This document shows, piece after piece, positions 1-14,296 of a stretch of 64,000 nucleotides of DNA (the stretch's first letter is position 1; every line of letters begins with the position of its first letter). The stretch is taken from positions 57,161,535 through 57,225,534 of the forward strand of contig JACSVZ010000015.1 in the NCBI GenBank assembly GCA_014706295.1, written 5' to 3'. Both the position numbers and the translations under genes were made by a program. The stretch is from Lycocorax pyrrhopterus obiensis. Its lineage: Eukaryota; Chordata; Aves; Passeriformes; Paradisaeidae. Under the pieces are notes generated by a model. The model did no database searches and was not told where the DNA came from. It saw only the letters and a program-made list of their open reading frames with translations.

Positions 1-3000
1 AGAAGGAGGAAATGACCCATCATCACCACCAGGTCAAGAAGGCATTTCAGTGCTGACTTTCCAGTTCACACAGCATTTGCTCAGCGTTTTTCATCACTTC
101 TCTGCAGCTCTGAATGCTGCTGACTAGCAAAGGCAGGGGCTGAAACTGCTATGCCAGGGCTTGTTCCAGCTTGGCAAATTCAATTAAGTACAACAGAAAA
201 AGTTCTTCTCTGATAGAGCCAAAGATTCTTTGGCTAAACTGACTAAATCAACTGCTGTTTCTACAAATGACAATTCCACCATTTTTGTCCTCACTGTTCA
301 GAAGTTTATCCTCTGTCACTCCCCCCTTTTGATCTTTTTTTTTAAGGCGTAGAAAATACAACGACTACACAAAAAAGATACTGAGGGTCATACAGCTACC
401 ACTACAATAAATTTGATAGCTCCAAAGCTCCAGTATATACACATTGCCAAAAACCTGGAGTCCACAAATGGACCATAAAGAACATGATGGATTCTCAAAC
501 TCAGTACTCATTTTAGGTATAATGACAACACAGCTACCTAGAAGTACTCGATGCAAATTTTTCTTAAACAAAACCCTTTAAATTTTTATCTGATCCTCTT
601 AAGCTAATGACTGCGCTTCTGTGAAGCTTGTTGTGCCACCCTGTATTTTAGTGAAGGAGAGTCAAGAAAGTCTCAGCTTTGGAAATTTAAAATTAACTGC
701 CAGAAAATGATGGGCTTCCTCAAGCATCTTTCCAAGGGTCCCATATAGGTGTTAGGACTTGACACCACGGCACTGCTGCACCTAAAAGGAGACAGAAGTT
801 TCTCTGCTGCTTGAAAGGAGTTTAGATGTAGCTGGATGGGCTCACTCCTGGGACATATATTTGATGGTTGAACCACCGTCAACATCTCCAAAGAAAATCA
901 CCAGCATCAGCTATCCAAAGCTGTCTAGATTACATGGCCAGACCTGACAAGCCCTTCCTTGGCAAACTATTTAAATTCCACAAAATGGCCAGATACGGCA
1001 CCTAGGAGCCTGAATCAGTTGAAGCAGCCTGTGTTGAGACTGTCTACTATGGATCAGGTCTCATCTTCATATAAGACCTGAGTACTCCCTCATTTAAATT
1101 AATCCTATTGACCAGGAATGCCACTTTTCTGGGCCCCAGGTCTTTATCAGTAGCATTTTCCACTCTCCAGAGGAAAATTTGGCAGAGAGACAGGGTATCA
1201 GCTCCTGCGGCAGAAAGCTCGGTACAGAACCAGGCCACCACATCAAAGACAGTCATTTTACTCCTTTAATTCCCTCAAAAAAAAGAAAATTTTCCTCTTT
1301 TCACTGCTGCCTGCACAGTGCTGGCTCAGACACAGTGCTGGGAGGAAAGCCAAGGCAGGGAAGCCAGCAAGCCCCCTCTCCCACATCAGCCCCCAGCACC
1401 AAGCCGCTTGCCAGGGCTGGGAGCAAGTTTGGAGAACAGGTTAATTCCAGGAACAGCCAGAAACACGGCACTTCTGCAATGAGAGCCTGAGTCCCAGTGC
1501 AGCCTGCCAGCTTTCTGCCAGTGGCTGGCAAACACTGGTTTGCAGGAGAGTGACAAGATGCCCGGGATGTCTGCGGAGGCAGGCCTTGGGCTGCTGTGTT
1601 TGGGGGCAAGGGGAAGGTGCCAGTTTCCTCTGGCTGCCACCACAGTCTTAACATGACATTCAGCAGCGGCGTATTAACTCACTTGTCACAACACGGCACT
1701 TTCAGCCCCATTTTCAGTGATGCTCCTGTGTACCTGCAGAGCTACAGCAGCCACACCAGTCACTCCCCTCAATAAAAAAGAAAAATGCACCATAAGAGTG
1801 TTAGGAAGGAGTGCACCAGGAGAGTAATGAGCTAAACAAAGGGGCAGGACCAGATTGCAATCCAGGACCTCTTTATAGTGCTGGGGGTCCTGTTCATCTC
1901 CAGCTGTAAAGAAGAAAACTGCAGAGGTTGTACTCATTATTTTTACTAAGTCCTGCAGCAGGATGTCTTCCTGCCCTCCAGACCCGGATTGTGCAGCTCT
2001 GTGCTTCCTCCAGTAGTTATACATAGAAACAATCCATTAGCAGTCAGGTTAACACACAGAACATAAATAGACCATATTTGTCAGCATGTCTAAGCCCTAC
2101 AGGTCAGCTGGCCACTTTATTTAAGAGACTCTGCGGCAGACTCACTGCAGGAAAGGAGGAATTTCTAGTCTGGATTATAGAGGCAGAGTATGATCAACTG
2201 TTTATCTGCTGTTTTTAAGACAGCACAAGACAAAACTTGAGCACAAGAGAAAAATCAAATGAAAGCTGAACATTATTTCTTCTCCAATCTGTGTCTTATA
2301 TGCTTATGTAGCAGAATAAAGGCAAACAGCCTGAATGCAGCCAGATGTTGCATTTCAGAGTTTGGGTGGGGGCTGAAGAAAAGAATAGAACCCACTCTGG
2401 GGATCAGCGCGTGCATTCTAAAATACAAATATTTTAGAAGACGTCAACACATCACTAATGTTATTTGGATGTTCAGCTTGCCTGAGAGAGGGCAAAAGGA
2501 CTCCTGCTATTAATAAACTGTGTTTAGTTTTGAAATTAAAAGCTCAAATATAAGAGCACAGCAGTTCTCAAGAAAAAGACCCTAACTTTTTCAGCATGCA
2601 AGCTGCATCACTTCTCCACAAAAACTTGCTTTTAGAAACAGATGGCAGCCTGCAAGACCTACAAATCCTTTGTCTGGAGTGGCAAACTAGGCCCTATTGC
2701 CCATCAAAGTCAACCGTCACATTGTGAAGCACTGACCCTAACAAATCCATTATGTTTCTTTCTACCACAACGCTAAACCAGACAAAATGAGTCAGACTTA
2801 ATAGGAAAGGGTGAGGGATTTTAAATCCCTTTCTCCACCATCCCCACAAAAATAATGACAAAGGGAGAGTCTGCAGTGACCCTCCACTGACAAGCCCTGC
2901 CATGAGGGCTGCCCCCTTGGGCCAGGCTGCCCGAAAGAGGATGGATTTGGGGTTGGAGCATTTATGTGGCGCAGTGCAATGGCTGTGGGATCAGCACGCT

Positions 3001-4761
3001 CTGTCAGTCAAACTACCCACACAGGCAAAAGTGAATATCCCGAGCAGGAAAGAAAGGCCCTTATGCTGGCTGAATAATGAGGTCTGAAGTGCTTTGTAGT
3101 TTCTCAGCCCTCCCTTCCCAGCTCTGCAGAAGCGCTGTGCAGACACACAGCACAGAGATGGGGAAAGCTCTTCACAGGTACCGCAGAGAAGAGAACACAA
3201 TGCTTTTTCTTGTCTGCCAGCTGAATCCAGGCAATGTGAAGAAATAGGAGCTCATATCAAAGAACTGCTGCCTTCAGTCAAGGGAGAAAACAACAGAGAA
3301 GCCTGCTGAGGTGGTGACGGACAAGGCGATGGCGTGGAAAGGATCGAAAAGCCTTTTCCCTGCTATGGCTATTTGGTGCATCTTGACACACAAAAGGAAA
3401 CACCCATCACTGGTACTCTGAGCAGACAACTCCCAGCAAGGAATACTTTCATCAAAGAAAAGATCTCTCTCAATAGCAGTAGGTCCAGTTTATGAACAAT
3501 TCAAATAGCTTTCATCTCACATATCTAAAAACAAGAGACAACAAGAAAGTCAGTGCCCTCAGAGCAACAGTTTGGTCGGATTCTTCACACCCTCATAAAA
3601 ATTGCTCCCCATCCCCCTCCTTTACTGGTTTTCTTCAGCATAAAACAATCTCTCAAGGACATGGCAACAACGACACTGAAATTCAAAGCACTGAGATCAA
3701 ACACATGAAGCTGACGCTCATTACGGCTAAATTATGTCACCTATCCAAAGGCTCAAGCTTATTATTTAAGACAATACAACAGTCGTTAATCACAGCCATT
3801 GTGCATTGCTCGAAAGGCGTCTAGAAACCTAAAGAATACAACGGAGATTTATTATACTACAGTGCCAGATTTAATTACATGGTTTTCTCCTCATCATCTC
3901 ACCACTTGTAGTTCACCACCTGTTTGCACCAGAGGACCCGAAATAAAGACGTGCTGGCCCTTGAGGCCAGGCATGCAAGAGAGGCTTGTGCTGCGCTCTT
4001 CTGTGGCTGCTGTAGCAGAACAGACCGTTTTGGGGGACGCTGGCAGGCAAATCACTTGTGCAAAGCTATTGTTTTCCTTTTGAAGCTTTAAATTTCCAGT
4101 TCCTTTTCATATATGTTCACATGCAGAAAAAGCACACCGTAGAGCCCGTGAGCAAGGAGAAACAGGTCGCTGCAGCGCAAAGATTCATGCCCTCGCCACC
4201 ACAACAATGTATTTAAGCAGTGTGTCTGTCTGCTGGCAGCCTTCTGAGTTTGCATTTTCTTCTATAAATATTTAATGCAGAAGACCTGTTCATGTTACCC
4301 ACTTTGACCGAAGTGTTTTGACAGCCATGCTCACCACATGACAATGATGCTCTATTTAACACCGCAGCTGCAGACAGGAGGATTTGGTTTCAGTTTTATA
4401 TAATATTGTGAAACTGATGACCTCCTACAAATAAACCAGTTAATACATTTTTAAGGAGTAGAATTTAAATGCATTAGCAAGACAATTGTCAGTAAGCCAC
4501 TACAAGAAAGAAAAACAGAAATTTAATTCCTGAATGCAAAAGTCTGCTTAAATTTAACTGCAATTCCTTTCTTATTAAACCTATTCAGATGGCGAAAATT
4601 AAAGACAATCAAGCCTGCAAAAGCTAAGTAGCCTCCTGAAACTGTTTCTCTCAAAGGTAGAATAATTTCCAAACTTTCTAGACCAGAAATTGTCATCAGC
4701 CCTCAGAGGCCTCTACACACTTGTACCAACCAGTTAATTGAATACACACAAAAGATGACGA

Positions 4762-4806
4762 TGGCTCAGTGGATCACTTGGCTGGCCCCGAGGGAGGTTT
4801 GATCCC
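4762..4806 (+). repeat. tRNA/SINE-like A-box and B-box relic
   Basis: TGGCTCAGTGG at 4,762 fits the RNA polymerase III A box, and GGTTTGATCCC at 4,796 fits the B box with one change. The spacing is about 34 nt, which is shorter than in a full tRNA. No foldable acceptor stem was seen. It may be an old tRNA-derived SINE fragment or chance. Confidence 0.25.
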
Positions 4807-5099
4807 AGCCTCTCTCTAAAGTACAAAGACTCAGCATGGCCTAGCAACAGCTAACCAAGAGTCAGTCTTTCACATCTGAAGATCATAACATTTTTCAGGT
4901 AAGGAAAGTTCAGGGAAACAAAAAGGCCTAAGTAACCCAGCCAGTCAAACCCACACAAATAGCTCTGCTACTGTTAGTTATGCAGAAAGGCACTTTAATA
5001 CTCTCACTTTAACATGGAATCACTTAAGCACAGTTTGGAAAAAATATGTAATGTAAGAAAGAGAAACTGAGTCAACAATGTTTATCCTTCCCCATATCC

Positions 5100-5430
5100 C
5101 CTGGCTCCGAGCGTCATCTCGGTTACCCAGGGGCTCATTAATGCATTCATCTATTACAAGCTTGCTGGAAGCATGGAGCGGTGCCACTTTGGTGTGAGCA
5201 GATTAATCAAGCATGGATTGCCAACCTTCCGCTGCAAGGCAATGCCATCTCCTTCTAGGCTATTTCAGCGGGCAGACTCAGCTCGATATTGTCATTTACT
5301 TCCAAGACAACGCATAAATGCGAAGCGATTAGCCATCCCTTGCAGCGCCTTTTACTGGAGTTACTCAAAATTTAATGCACTTAATACAGTTTTATGACTC
5401 CTAATGCATCATTAGCACTTTAATATATCA
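5100..5430. promoter_or_regulatory. possible intronic enhancer, homeodomain-motif cluster
   Basis: This stretch of DENND5B intron 1 has several TAAT-core sites close together: ATTAATGCATT near 5,138, AGATTAATCAAG near 5,200, TTTAATGCAC near 5,371, and CTAATGCATCATTAGC near 5,400. The base composition is more mixed than in the surrounding A/T-rich intron. This texture resembles conserved non-coding elements of vertebrate developmental loci. The call is inference only, because conservation could not be checked. Confidence 0.2.
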
Positions 5431-8400
5431 GACTACAGATCTTGGTTCTTAACAATATCATCAGAAAGGTCAGAATTGCATTTTAGAACAATAAAGCATG
5501 AGGATGAGCTGGTTTGTTGGAACGTAGGAAGGGGGAAGATAAGGAAAGAAAAAGATAGTAAAGAACTCTCTTCCCCAGTATATTCTGCTTCTTTATCTCC
5601 CATTCAGTGCATTTTGAAAAAATACAGAAGTGTTTTTCCATAGACACATGCCTGGATGCAATAGTACCAACACAGTCAAGCTCCTACATCCTTTCATTGC
5701 GCTTGAGGAAGGACTTGGACCCTACAAACATCCATCTTAGAACTTTATTGCCACACATAGCTTTGTTCCCACTGCCTGTTATCACACTGTAGGAGCTGAG
5801 ACTGAGCAAGAAAGACTAAGAATGATGGCATTAACACAGCTGTAGGGTTTCACAGGTATAGGTGAATAGCACTAGGAATTATGCAACAGGATGCCAGGAC
5901 AGAAATCGTGGTCCTCTCATCTGCATCTCCTTTTCCTCACACAGGCCCGTTAGCTCTGATCTTCCTTCCCTCCTTCCTTCTCCCGCAGTACCAGGAGTTA
6001 CCTTCACTCCCCATCCCACCAGACGGGCAGGAGGCAATGCATGCTCTGCTCGGATCTCTGCTTGGATCCCAGCTCTGGGGCTGCCAATTAGCTTGCCACG
6101 ATACCCATGTGGAGGGGCCTCCCTTGCTTTAGAAAGTGCTGCTGCTTTTCCTGCAGCCTTTGTACTATTGGAAGGTTAATTAGGATCTCTGCTCTAGCTG
6201 CAGGGACTTAAAAAAAAAAATCCCCCTTCTTTTCCATTCCATCTCTGACAAAATTAAATTGACCTGTGTGCTCAGAAGTTGGTAGATAAGGATAAGATTG
6301 GTTTGGGGGGTTGGTATTTTGACTTTTTTTTTTTTTTTTAATAAAAAGGAAACAAGCCTAGTGTGATCATGTTATCAATCACTCAAGCTGAGTTTTGAGT
6401 GTGATAACACTACACTATTAACAACACAGATGGTCTCCTGCTTAGCGTCAGCTTCCCTTTTGAGTTATTCAGTGCATCACAAGCAACACTGGGACACAGA
6501 AGTCATTGTCACAAAGTGCTGACAAAATATTAACCAATAACTGAAACCCAATACAGATTTTGAATTGCAAATAGCTTTCAGGTCGTTATCACCATCACAT
6601 ATGATCTATATCCTGGACACTCCACTGCGATGGCTGCTCTGAGCATTTCTCTGGGACAGACCTAAATTTGTGCCTTTTCTCCCTCACTCCTGGCCAAATG
6701 GCTCTTCCAGCACTAGCACAGACCTGCAGGCAAGGAGCATGAATACATCCAGGCCCCCAGACAAGATGTTTTGTCCTTCTTATTCCCGCCGAAAGCACAA
6801 GAGCTGAACTAATCGGGGCCCCGAGCTCCTGGGTCACAGCCAGGGCACCCGCGCCAGGGACCTTGGCTCTTTCTCACCTGCTGACAGGGACAAAGCAGGG
6901 CTGAGGGGTCTGAGCTCATTAAGGCAGAGTTTTCATGGGAAGTTCAGCCCACATTAAGCTAGAGGGATATTTTTTTTTGGTTGTTTTTTTTAACAGTGTG
7001 TTAGGCTGAGCAAATTTCAACAGGGTTCTTTCTTTCCCCACTCAACTCACCACTCTGTGGACAGCTCCAACTAGAGAGAAAACAAAGACATGGGCATAGA
7101 AATGACAGTAAGTTATTACCCAGAACTGCTATTGTGAAAGTTAACATCTCCCATCACCATTCCCCTTTTGCTGAGTGCAACAGCAGACCACGGCTACAGC
7201 TGCCTCACCCTATGCAGATGTTCATATTTATACAGGAAAAAAAATGATTACTTAATAGCATTCCCTACACCAGGATTCTTTAATTCTTAGTCATTCCCCA
7301 ATTTGAGATAGAAACACTAGACTACACATCCCTGCTTGAATTAAGAGAGTCAAACAAGATCTGCTATCACACTCGCTAAAGCCAGAAGGAGTCAACATAT
7401 TTGCAAATATGTTGTAAGAGAAATCTATTTTGAACAGCATCATCTTGGGAAAAGGCTAAGCACCTAATCCATCCATGTTGAATAGTTGCTATCCCGACCT
7501 CCAGAGATAAATGTTCTCCCTTAATAGATTCATAGAAATAGTAGTTACAGACAAAGGCTGACAACCCCAAAAGGGGTGCATTAAAGACACAGTAATACCA
7601 TTCTTCCTGGCCCAGATATTCCTGCAGTGTTTACTGGCACAATGTACAGCAGAATACACCCTTCACAGCTTTGCACACGTCTACCATCAGTCATTTTTAC
7701 AAAGCACTTGGCAGTTTTCAAGTACTGTGCGTCATGACCAGCATTTAATCTTCATATCCTCACAAAATATTAGGGGGTTGGGTGTCTTCAGTGGTTTTGT
7801 TGGTTTTGTTTGGGTTTTTTTAAACAAAAAGTGGGGATTCTGCCTCAAATACTTGGTGCTGTGTATTTTCATATAGTTATACTTGAAGAACAAACAAAGT
7901 GAGAAAGCACAACATCTACATTACAAAAAAAGTCCATTCTAGAAACAGTGCAGCAGCCCTTTATCTCTTCCACACCAGCCAGCATCACAGCTGAGAGAAA
8001 GTCTGTGTTAACAGGGCTGGTGTTTTGTTTTTAAGCATAAAATTGTTCTTCATTTTAAATTCATGTCAGAGTATTGCACAGCATAAAACAAACAAGAATA
8101 CCAAGTGGGAATGCTGATGGAAAAATAGTATTGTGTGAATAACTAACTCATCAGCAAATCCTCCCCTCCCTCAACAATGAAAAGCCAAATATTTATTCAA
8201 TTGCATATTGCATTCTTTGCTCAAATACTTCATAATTTGAATTTAAAACAACAAATCTCAATTCTCTTTCCTGAGCATCTCAGGGGAGACCAGAGGGCCC
8301 AGCAGAAGGCATTTACACCATCTGACTGGATTAATCTCAGCAGCAATCTGGAGAAAAAGCAGGAGACGGGGGCTCTTAAACAAGTGATTTGGACCCTCCA

Positions 8401-11400
8401 GGCAGGCTCCAGGTCAGTGAGGACATGGATTGCAGAACCTGTCAGACACCTGAAGTCAGTGTAAGCAATACCTATTTGGACCATGACAGCAGCATCCTCT
8501 CCCAGCAGGCTCCAGCTGCATCCCAAACACTGGTCAGTCCAAAGCAGGCTGCTTGGCCCATCTGATCAATATTTCATTGAGGAATTACCAGATAAGCGAG
8601 TGCTGGGTTTCATCATTCCATTATGAAGAGCTCAGCCCTCTTGTCTTTCAGCCACAAGGGACCTGAAGCACCTCTGACACCTGGGCAGCCTCGTGCAAGG
8701 AGCAAACATGGTGATACTTGATTTCCTTTGTAACTCTAGTTCCTGCTACCACAGGTGACATGGCACCACATCGCGTGCCACCGCATGCCAATCCGCTTGT
8801 ACGTGAAAATAGCTCTGCATGGAAATGAGCAGAGGTTTATAGAATGCTGAGGGGAAAATGCAAATTTACACAAATAATTTCAGTCATCCGTGAAAAGCAG
8901 CAGCCACTACACACCCATGACAGTCGAGCTTGGCTTTTTTTTTTTGTTTAATCCTGTCATTGTTTACACAGAATGGTGTTTCATATTAAGCCCCCTTACC
9001 CTTCCACATGTTCGTCTTTAACATGACAAGAGAATACCAAGAAAGGGGTGGGCAGAGGATTCTTCTGGCTTTCAGGCTGTGCAACTTACCACTCACACAG
9101 ATTCAACGCACAATTTAACTTCATATAAAGCTTGATATAACGCTTGCTAGGTTTTTTTTTTAAGTGCTACTAGATCCCAGAATTATTATTGCAATTTGAT
9201 TATTAAAATGACTGTAAAGCAAAGTCAAATTCATGCTCCAGGTTGAGGGGGGTGCTCACTCTACAAGACTGACATATTTAACATTGCCTCTGAACACAAA
9301 CCAAGAACAGCTGACATGTTTGTATGAAATTGTGAAGGTTGTTCTCCAGTGAGAGAACAAGTTTTCTTTACAGATCCACCAAAACCAGACCCCTCACTCC
9401 AATATTATATTCTAAGAGTCAATTTTTATACTGTCACTTGAAGCAGGTCACTGAGATCTGGCGAAGTCCTTTGAACCACAGAGTACATATTAGCATGGGA
9501 ATACTCTTTCCATGTCACTCTTTAAGCATCTTCCTGGATGTTTTGATGTTATTTTTAATGGCTTGGGTAGGTACGGAGGTAGAAGCAAAACCTCACACCT
9601 CAAAGCAGAATGGCTTCATATTTTCAGCCAGGCACCTCCACCAAGCCTAGGACACCCTAATGAGACAACTCTCAGCTGAGACACAATGATCAGACAGCTG
9701 AGTAAAAATTATCTTTGACTCCAAGCAAGAAGCACAAATGGAGCTGTTTATATTTTCATAGTGGTAATGTAGCAGAAGTTTCTTCCAGCCATGCCTGTAT
9801 CTGACACCTCAGCAGTCTGTTACACATTAGTCATCTCCCCAGTATGTTTCTTTTACTATGATGACCCATCACCATTTCTTCCCTAATTACTTTTGGGATT
9901 ATCAATATGGCTAATGTGATCAAAACACCACAGTGAAGGCTTACTGTTTCCTGACCAAATTTGTTTTTCCTCAATGCAATTTTTCCTACTGTATATATTT
10001 TTGCTACTTGCTGGTTAAGAGGTAGATAATGAAAAAAAAGAAGAAAAAAACCTATTGAACTATTGTGGGCTATTTACACTCGTGAACTATGTAGGTTCAC
10101 ATATTCCATATAGTTCCTCTCCATGCACACCAGAGGTGGCTGAACAAGCTACTTGTAATGTTCTTTCCACATATGTCAGTGGTCCTACTTGATCTCAAAC
10201 AGCACCAGCCGAAGACCACAGCATTAACTGCATCAAAGTGCACGCACTGTTTGTTTTTTTCCCCTTCATTCACATTTCTCCTTGACTCCAGCCCTCATTG
10301 CAACAGACCAGAACTGCAGCAGGAGCAGTGTGCCAGCCACGTATCCAGCGCCAGCCCACGCAGAGGCTTTGCGGGCTGTACACTTGCCAGCATGTTTTAG
10401 GGACGAGCTGGCATTAAGGACAACTTGATTAGTCCGTGACAAGCGGGTGAAAGAAGGCAGGCAAGAGAGCCCTGACAACCTTGCTGCTTATGTGCAGCTC
10501 AGCCTCTCCTGAAGTAGCTCATTTTGGAGTTATTCCTACGTGGAGCTCTGCATTGGCACAGGCGAGCTGTGGGAAGGGTGTCAGGGCACTGGAACAGCTC
10601 CTGCAGCACTGGGAAATGGCTCTGGCGAGGACACAGGAAAACAGCTGAGCAGAGAAATCAATACTACAGTCACGCACTGCCCTGAGCAATTCTGACATAT
10701 TTATGGGTACTGCTCTTCCGTTTGCAGAGCGGTGGGTATCGCCCTCCCCCAGATGCCACCATCCTCCAGCATCCTGGGGACCAGGGCGGAGGTGGACATT
10801 GACACAGGAGCCTCTCCCCTGGCAGCAGGGATCTTGACCTCAGGCTCCCACCCACCACGTCCGTGCCCTCCCTGCCGACACACAGCCGTGCTGAGCCTGA
10901 TCCAGCACTGCCACGCTCCCTGGGATGTGCCACGTTTGTCTTTCACAGCTCTGTGCCCCGGGCAGGCGGCTGAGGGCCCGCAGACCCTGTCTCTCCACAG
11001 CCACTGCACCACTAAGCCGCCAGGATGGGGCCAGCAGTGACTTCAGGCTGATGCGCAGGAACAAGATTAGGGCTGGATTTAGGTCGTTCTTATAAAGGAC
11101 AGCAGCTCAGCCATTCTGCCTGGCATTGCTTTGATTACCACTGCAGTTTACACTGTGTGAAGGAAAAGGGCTGCCTCCTGCAGCATTAACGGAGCAGTTC
11201 CTGGGGTTCTCACTGAAAAAGCCGCCTCACGTACACTATCACACCTTCTTCTGCTCTTCTCTGCTACTGCAACAGCCACTGGCAGCCAAGCAGCCTCCGA
11301 GCGTGCAAGAGGCTTTAGTCTTTCTAAGTGGAAATCAAAACAGCAGCTTATCTGGCAAGCAAAGTACAAGAAATTCTCTTTGGTTTAGCATTAGTGAGTC

Positions 11401-12679
11401 AGTGCTATTGATAGGAATAATGATGTTTTTCCAACCCGATCAGTACCTTATTTTCAAAGGAATACAGCGTAAAAAACTAAGATGAAGGCAAATGTATAAC
11501 AGAATCATCACACCAGGGCTGGGCAAGCATTTAAATCCAGCATTTCTCTGGCATACATACAGCTAGAAAATGAAAGTGCTGTTACTAAAACATAGCAATA
11601 CGTCACAGCCATCAGCAGTTCCACAAATGGTCTGTTATCCAAGCGAGCAAGAGAGTTACTCCTTATTAAAGGTTATTGTAACTGGAGATCATAGTTGTCA
11701 ATAATATTGACAGCTCTTTATAAAAAGCACTGTTTCCTTTGGCTGCAGAAATCCTCCTATAGGAATTAAGTCTTTAATGCATAATTCAGATTTTTTTAAA
11801 AAAATAAAATTAAAATATTTGTGGTATTACAATGGAATTCTGGTTTTCTCCAATAGCAAAAAAAAAACCCAACAAAAAAAACCCAACAAAAAGGTGAAGA
11901 ATGAACCATTACAGCAACTATCCATGCCACCACCTTTTAAGATGTAGAAGAGACCAGAAACATTTCTGTTTCAGCATCCAATTTTGGTTTCCCAAAAGCA
12001 AGGATTATCTCTGTACTCCTTTAACTAGAAAAAACAACACTTTATTTATGCAGAATAAGATTTGGTTTCACATGAACAAAATATTAACCCAGCTTAGATT
12101 TTTATCAAACAGGTTTCCTAAATGAATATGCAGTATTTCACTATTATTATGACAGCTCAAAAAAAATGACAGTTACTTCAATAAGCCAGCTACTCCATCC
12201 AATCCCTAATCCATGACACTTGCTTTTTTCCAGCTATAATGTCAGAAGATTTAGTGCTGCATTTGAGCATCACTTCTTAAGAGAGGCTGGAGAAGTGCTT
12301 GAATTCCATCCCTCCCACAAGCCCTGCAAATATGAGAAATCCTAAGCCATCTACTTCAGCTGCTTCTGAGGAGAGAGTTTTGTTAACTTGAACAGAATAA
12401 GTCACCTCTGCCTCTACTTGCACCATTCTCATCCACCTGGACAATCCCTCCAAAAATGCTTTGTGCAAATCTGGACTTCACTTAAAAATGAAAAACTTCT
12501 GCTTTTCATTTGCGTCAATTGAGTAAGTCATGAACAGGAATCGCAACTGTTCAGATATTCCTCGGTAAAGGGAAACTTCTTAGCCTATTTCCAGCAAACT
12601 AGGAAAAAATCCAATTGCCTATTTTCAGAAAAGCCATGCACACAAGGAGTTGTATCGCTGTAGTAATGCCACCAAGTTT

Positions 12680-12800
12680 TCTGGCAGCGCACTTCGCGCA
12701 CAGACTTGGCACGGGGGAAGCGCGAAGGAGAACGGCGCAGGCGGTGGGGAGGCTCTGCAAGGCGTGAGCGCGCAGGTGCCAAGCGCACGCAAGGACGAAA
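12680..12800. promoter_or_regulatory. small isolated CpG-dense patch inside DENND5B intron 1
   Basis: About 15 CpG dinucleotides are counted by eye in roughly 120 bp, with several CGCG runs. The surrounding A/T-rich intron is almost free of CpG. Retention of this many CpGs suggests protection from germline methylation, as at promoters or insulators. No obvious splice donor of a DENND5B alternative first exon was found on the minus strand. A CAGGTGCC donor-like site near 12,774 lies on the plus strand. Confidence 0.35.
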
Positions 12801-14276
12801 AAGTCTTCTAGCTTTCTAAAAATAAGAGCCTACTCGATAAGAAGCACAGTTAGCCAGACTGCAGCATGCCCTGTTTGGATTTCAACATTTCATTGAAGGG
12901 AAATTAATTACCAATATCTGGATATTTGTAGGGAAACAGCATGAGGTAGAAGAAACGTGCATTTTCCTCAAGACACTCAGCATTTTCAGCAAGCATGACT
13001 AGCATCCACTCTCTGCTTTGCTGGCCATTAAAATAAAGGATTTGATCTTAAAAGTAAAGTAATGAAGCTCTCTACAGTTTTCAAGTATACACTGAATGGA
13101 GCAACAAGACATTGAATCTTTACACAATGGCCAAAACTAGACAGTGTAAAATATGTTTGCTAGACAAGACACCATAACTAGAATGTCTCCTCATCATAAG
13201 CACAGTCTTGAGGTAATATTTACAGTTCATGTGTGGAAAAACCCCTATAAAAATCCTATCAATCTTTTCACACAGCAAGCAGACTACCACAACTCCACCA
13301 ATATTCACGTTCTAAGACAGACAAGGCACCATCCAACACGGTCCTTCAAGATCCAGTTCCCATGCTGGTTTACTGCACCTTCTCTTCCTCCAAACTGCAT
13401 CCTCAATGCAGACCAGTCCTTCCACTTCAGAACAAAACACCCATCTCTAATTCTCTCCCTACTTTCCTCCAGAGCACTAAATTATTTACCCAATAAAATA
13501 TATTTCATTTGCTTTTTAATTGAGTCATGTGTATTCTGTTTTTTTCTAAATTGTAGTTTGTGATGCTCGAACAAGATACTACAAATTTTAACATGCTCCC
13601 CAAGCAAACGGTAAAAGCTGCTACAGCCAGAAAACCTTGTGCCCTGCACATATAGTTCACATTGTATGACAAAACATACGATAGAAACAATGTAACGAAC
13701 AATTAGGTCTTTCTGTTAAATGCGATGTTAAATATTTACTATAACGGATTCACTTAAGCACAAGCAATTCCACGGCTGACAGTATCAAAATGGCTTTACC
13801 TGAAAGAACCAGGCACGAAGAGGAAAGTGAACTGAAATTTATTTTCCATCAGCCCTAAACATGACAGAAAAGCTCCCTTCTCCCTGCTTCAGTGGAGTTC
13901 AACAGGGCATTGAAACCAATACTGAAATTTTCATGCTTTTCAAGATATTTCACATCAAATACCCTGCTTTTCTTTTATGACCTCTCCAACTATTAAATGC
14001 CAAGAAATCCTCAGATAGTTTCCTTTCCTCCCTCAAGTCCCTGGAAAGAGCCTGAAAAAAAAAAAAAAAGGTTTTTTTCCCTCCATCCTTGAGTGAGAGG
14101 TTTGTGATAAGGGCCACAAGTGTTTTGACAACATCATAATCTGCATGCAATTTTGTTGTGTGCCTGGATACACTCCCAAGTTGAGCAATAGGTAAACAGC
14201 TTTTAGCTGTTCAAAATTAGTTCACTTAAAAACCCCAAATCAGCCATCTGAAAAGCCAGCTGTGGAGCAAGTCACT

Positions 14277-14296
14277 AAAAAAAAAAAAAAAAAAAA
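14277..14296 (+). repeat. poly-A run of 20 with A-rich extension
   Basis: Twenty consecutive A residues continue into GAAAGAAAAAAA. No retroposed gene is recognisable on its 5' side, so it is read as a simple repeat. A similar run of 20 A sits at 43,959-43,978 in AMN1 intron 4. Confidence 0.85.

Noticed and set aside
11500..11560. CAGAATCATCACACCAGGGCT, resembling a CR1 or other repeat end
   Set aside because: Only the AGAATCA start fits. There is no further colinear match.
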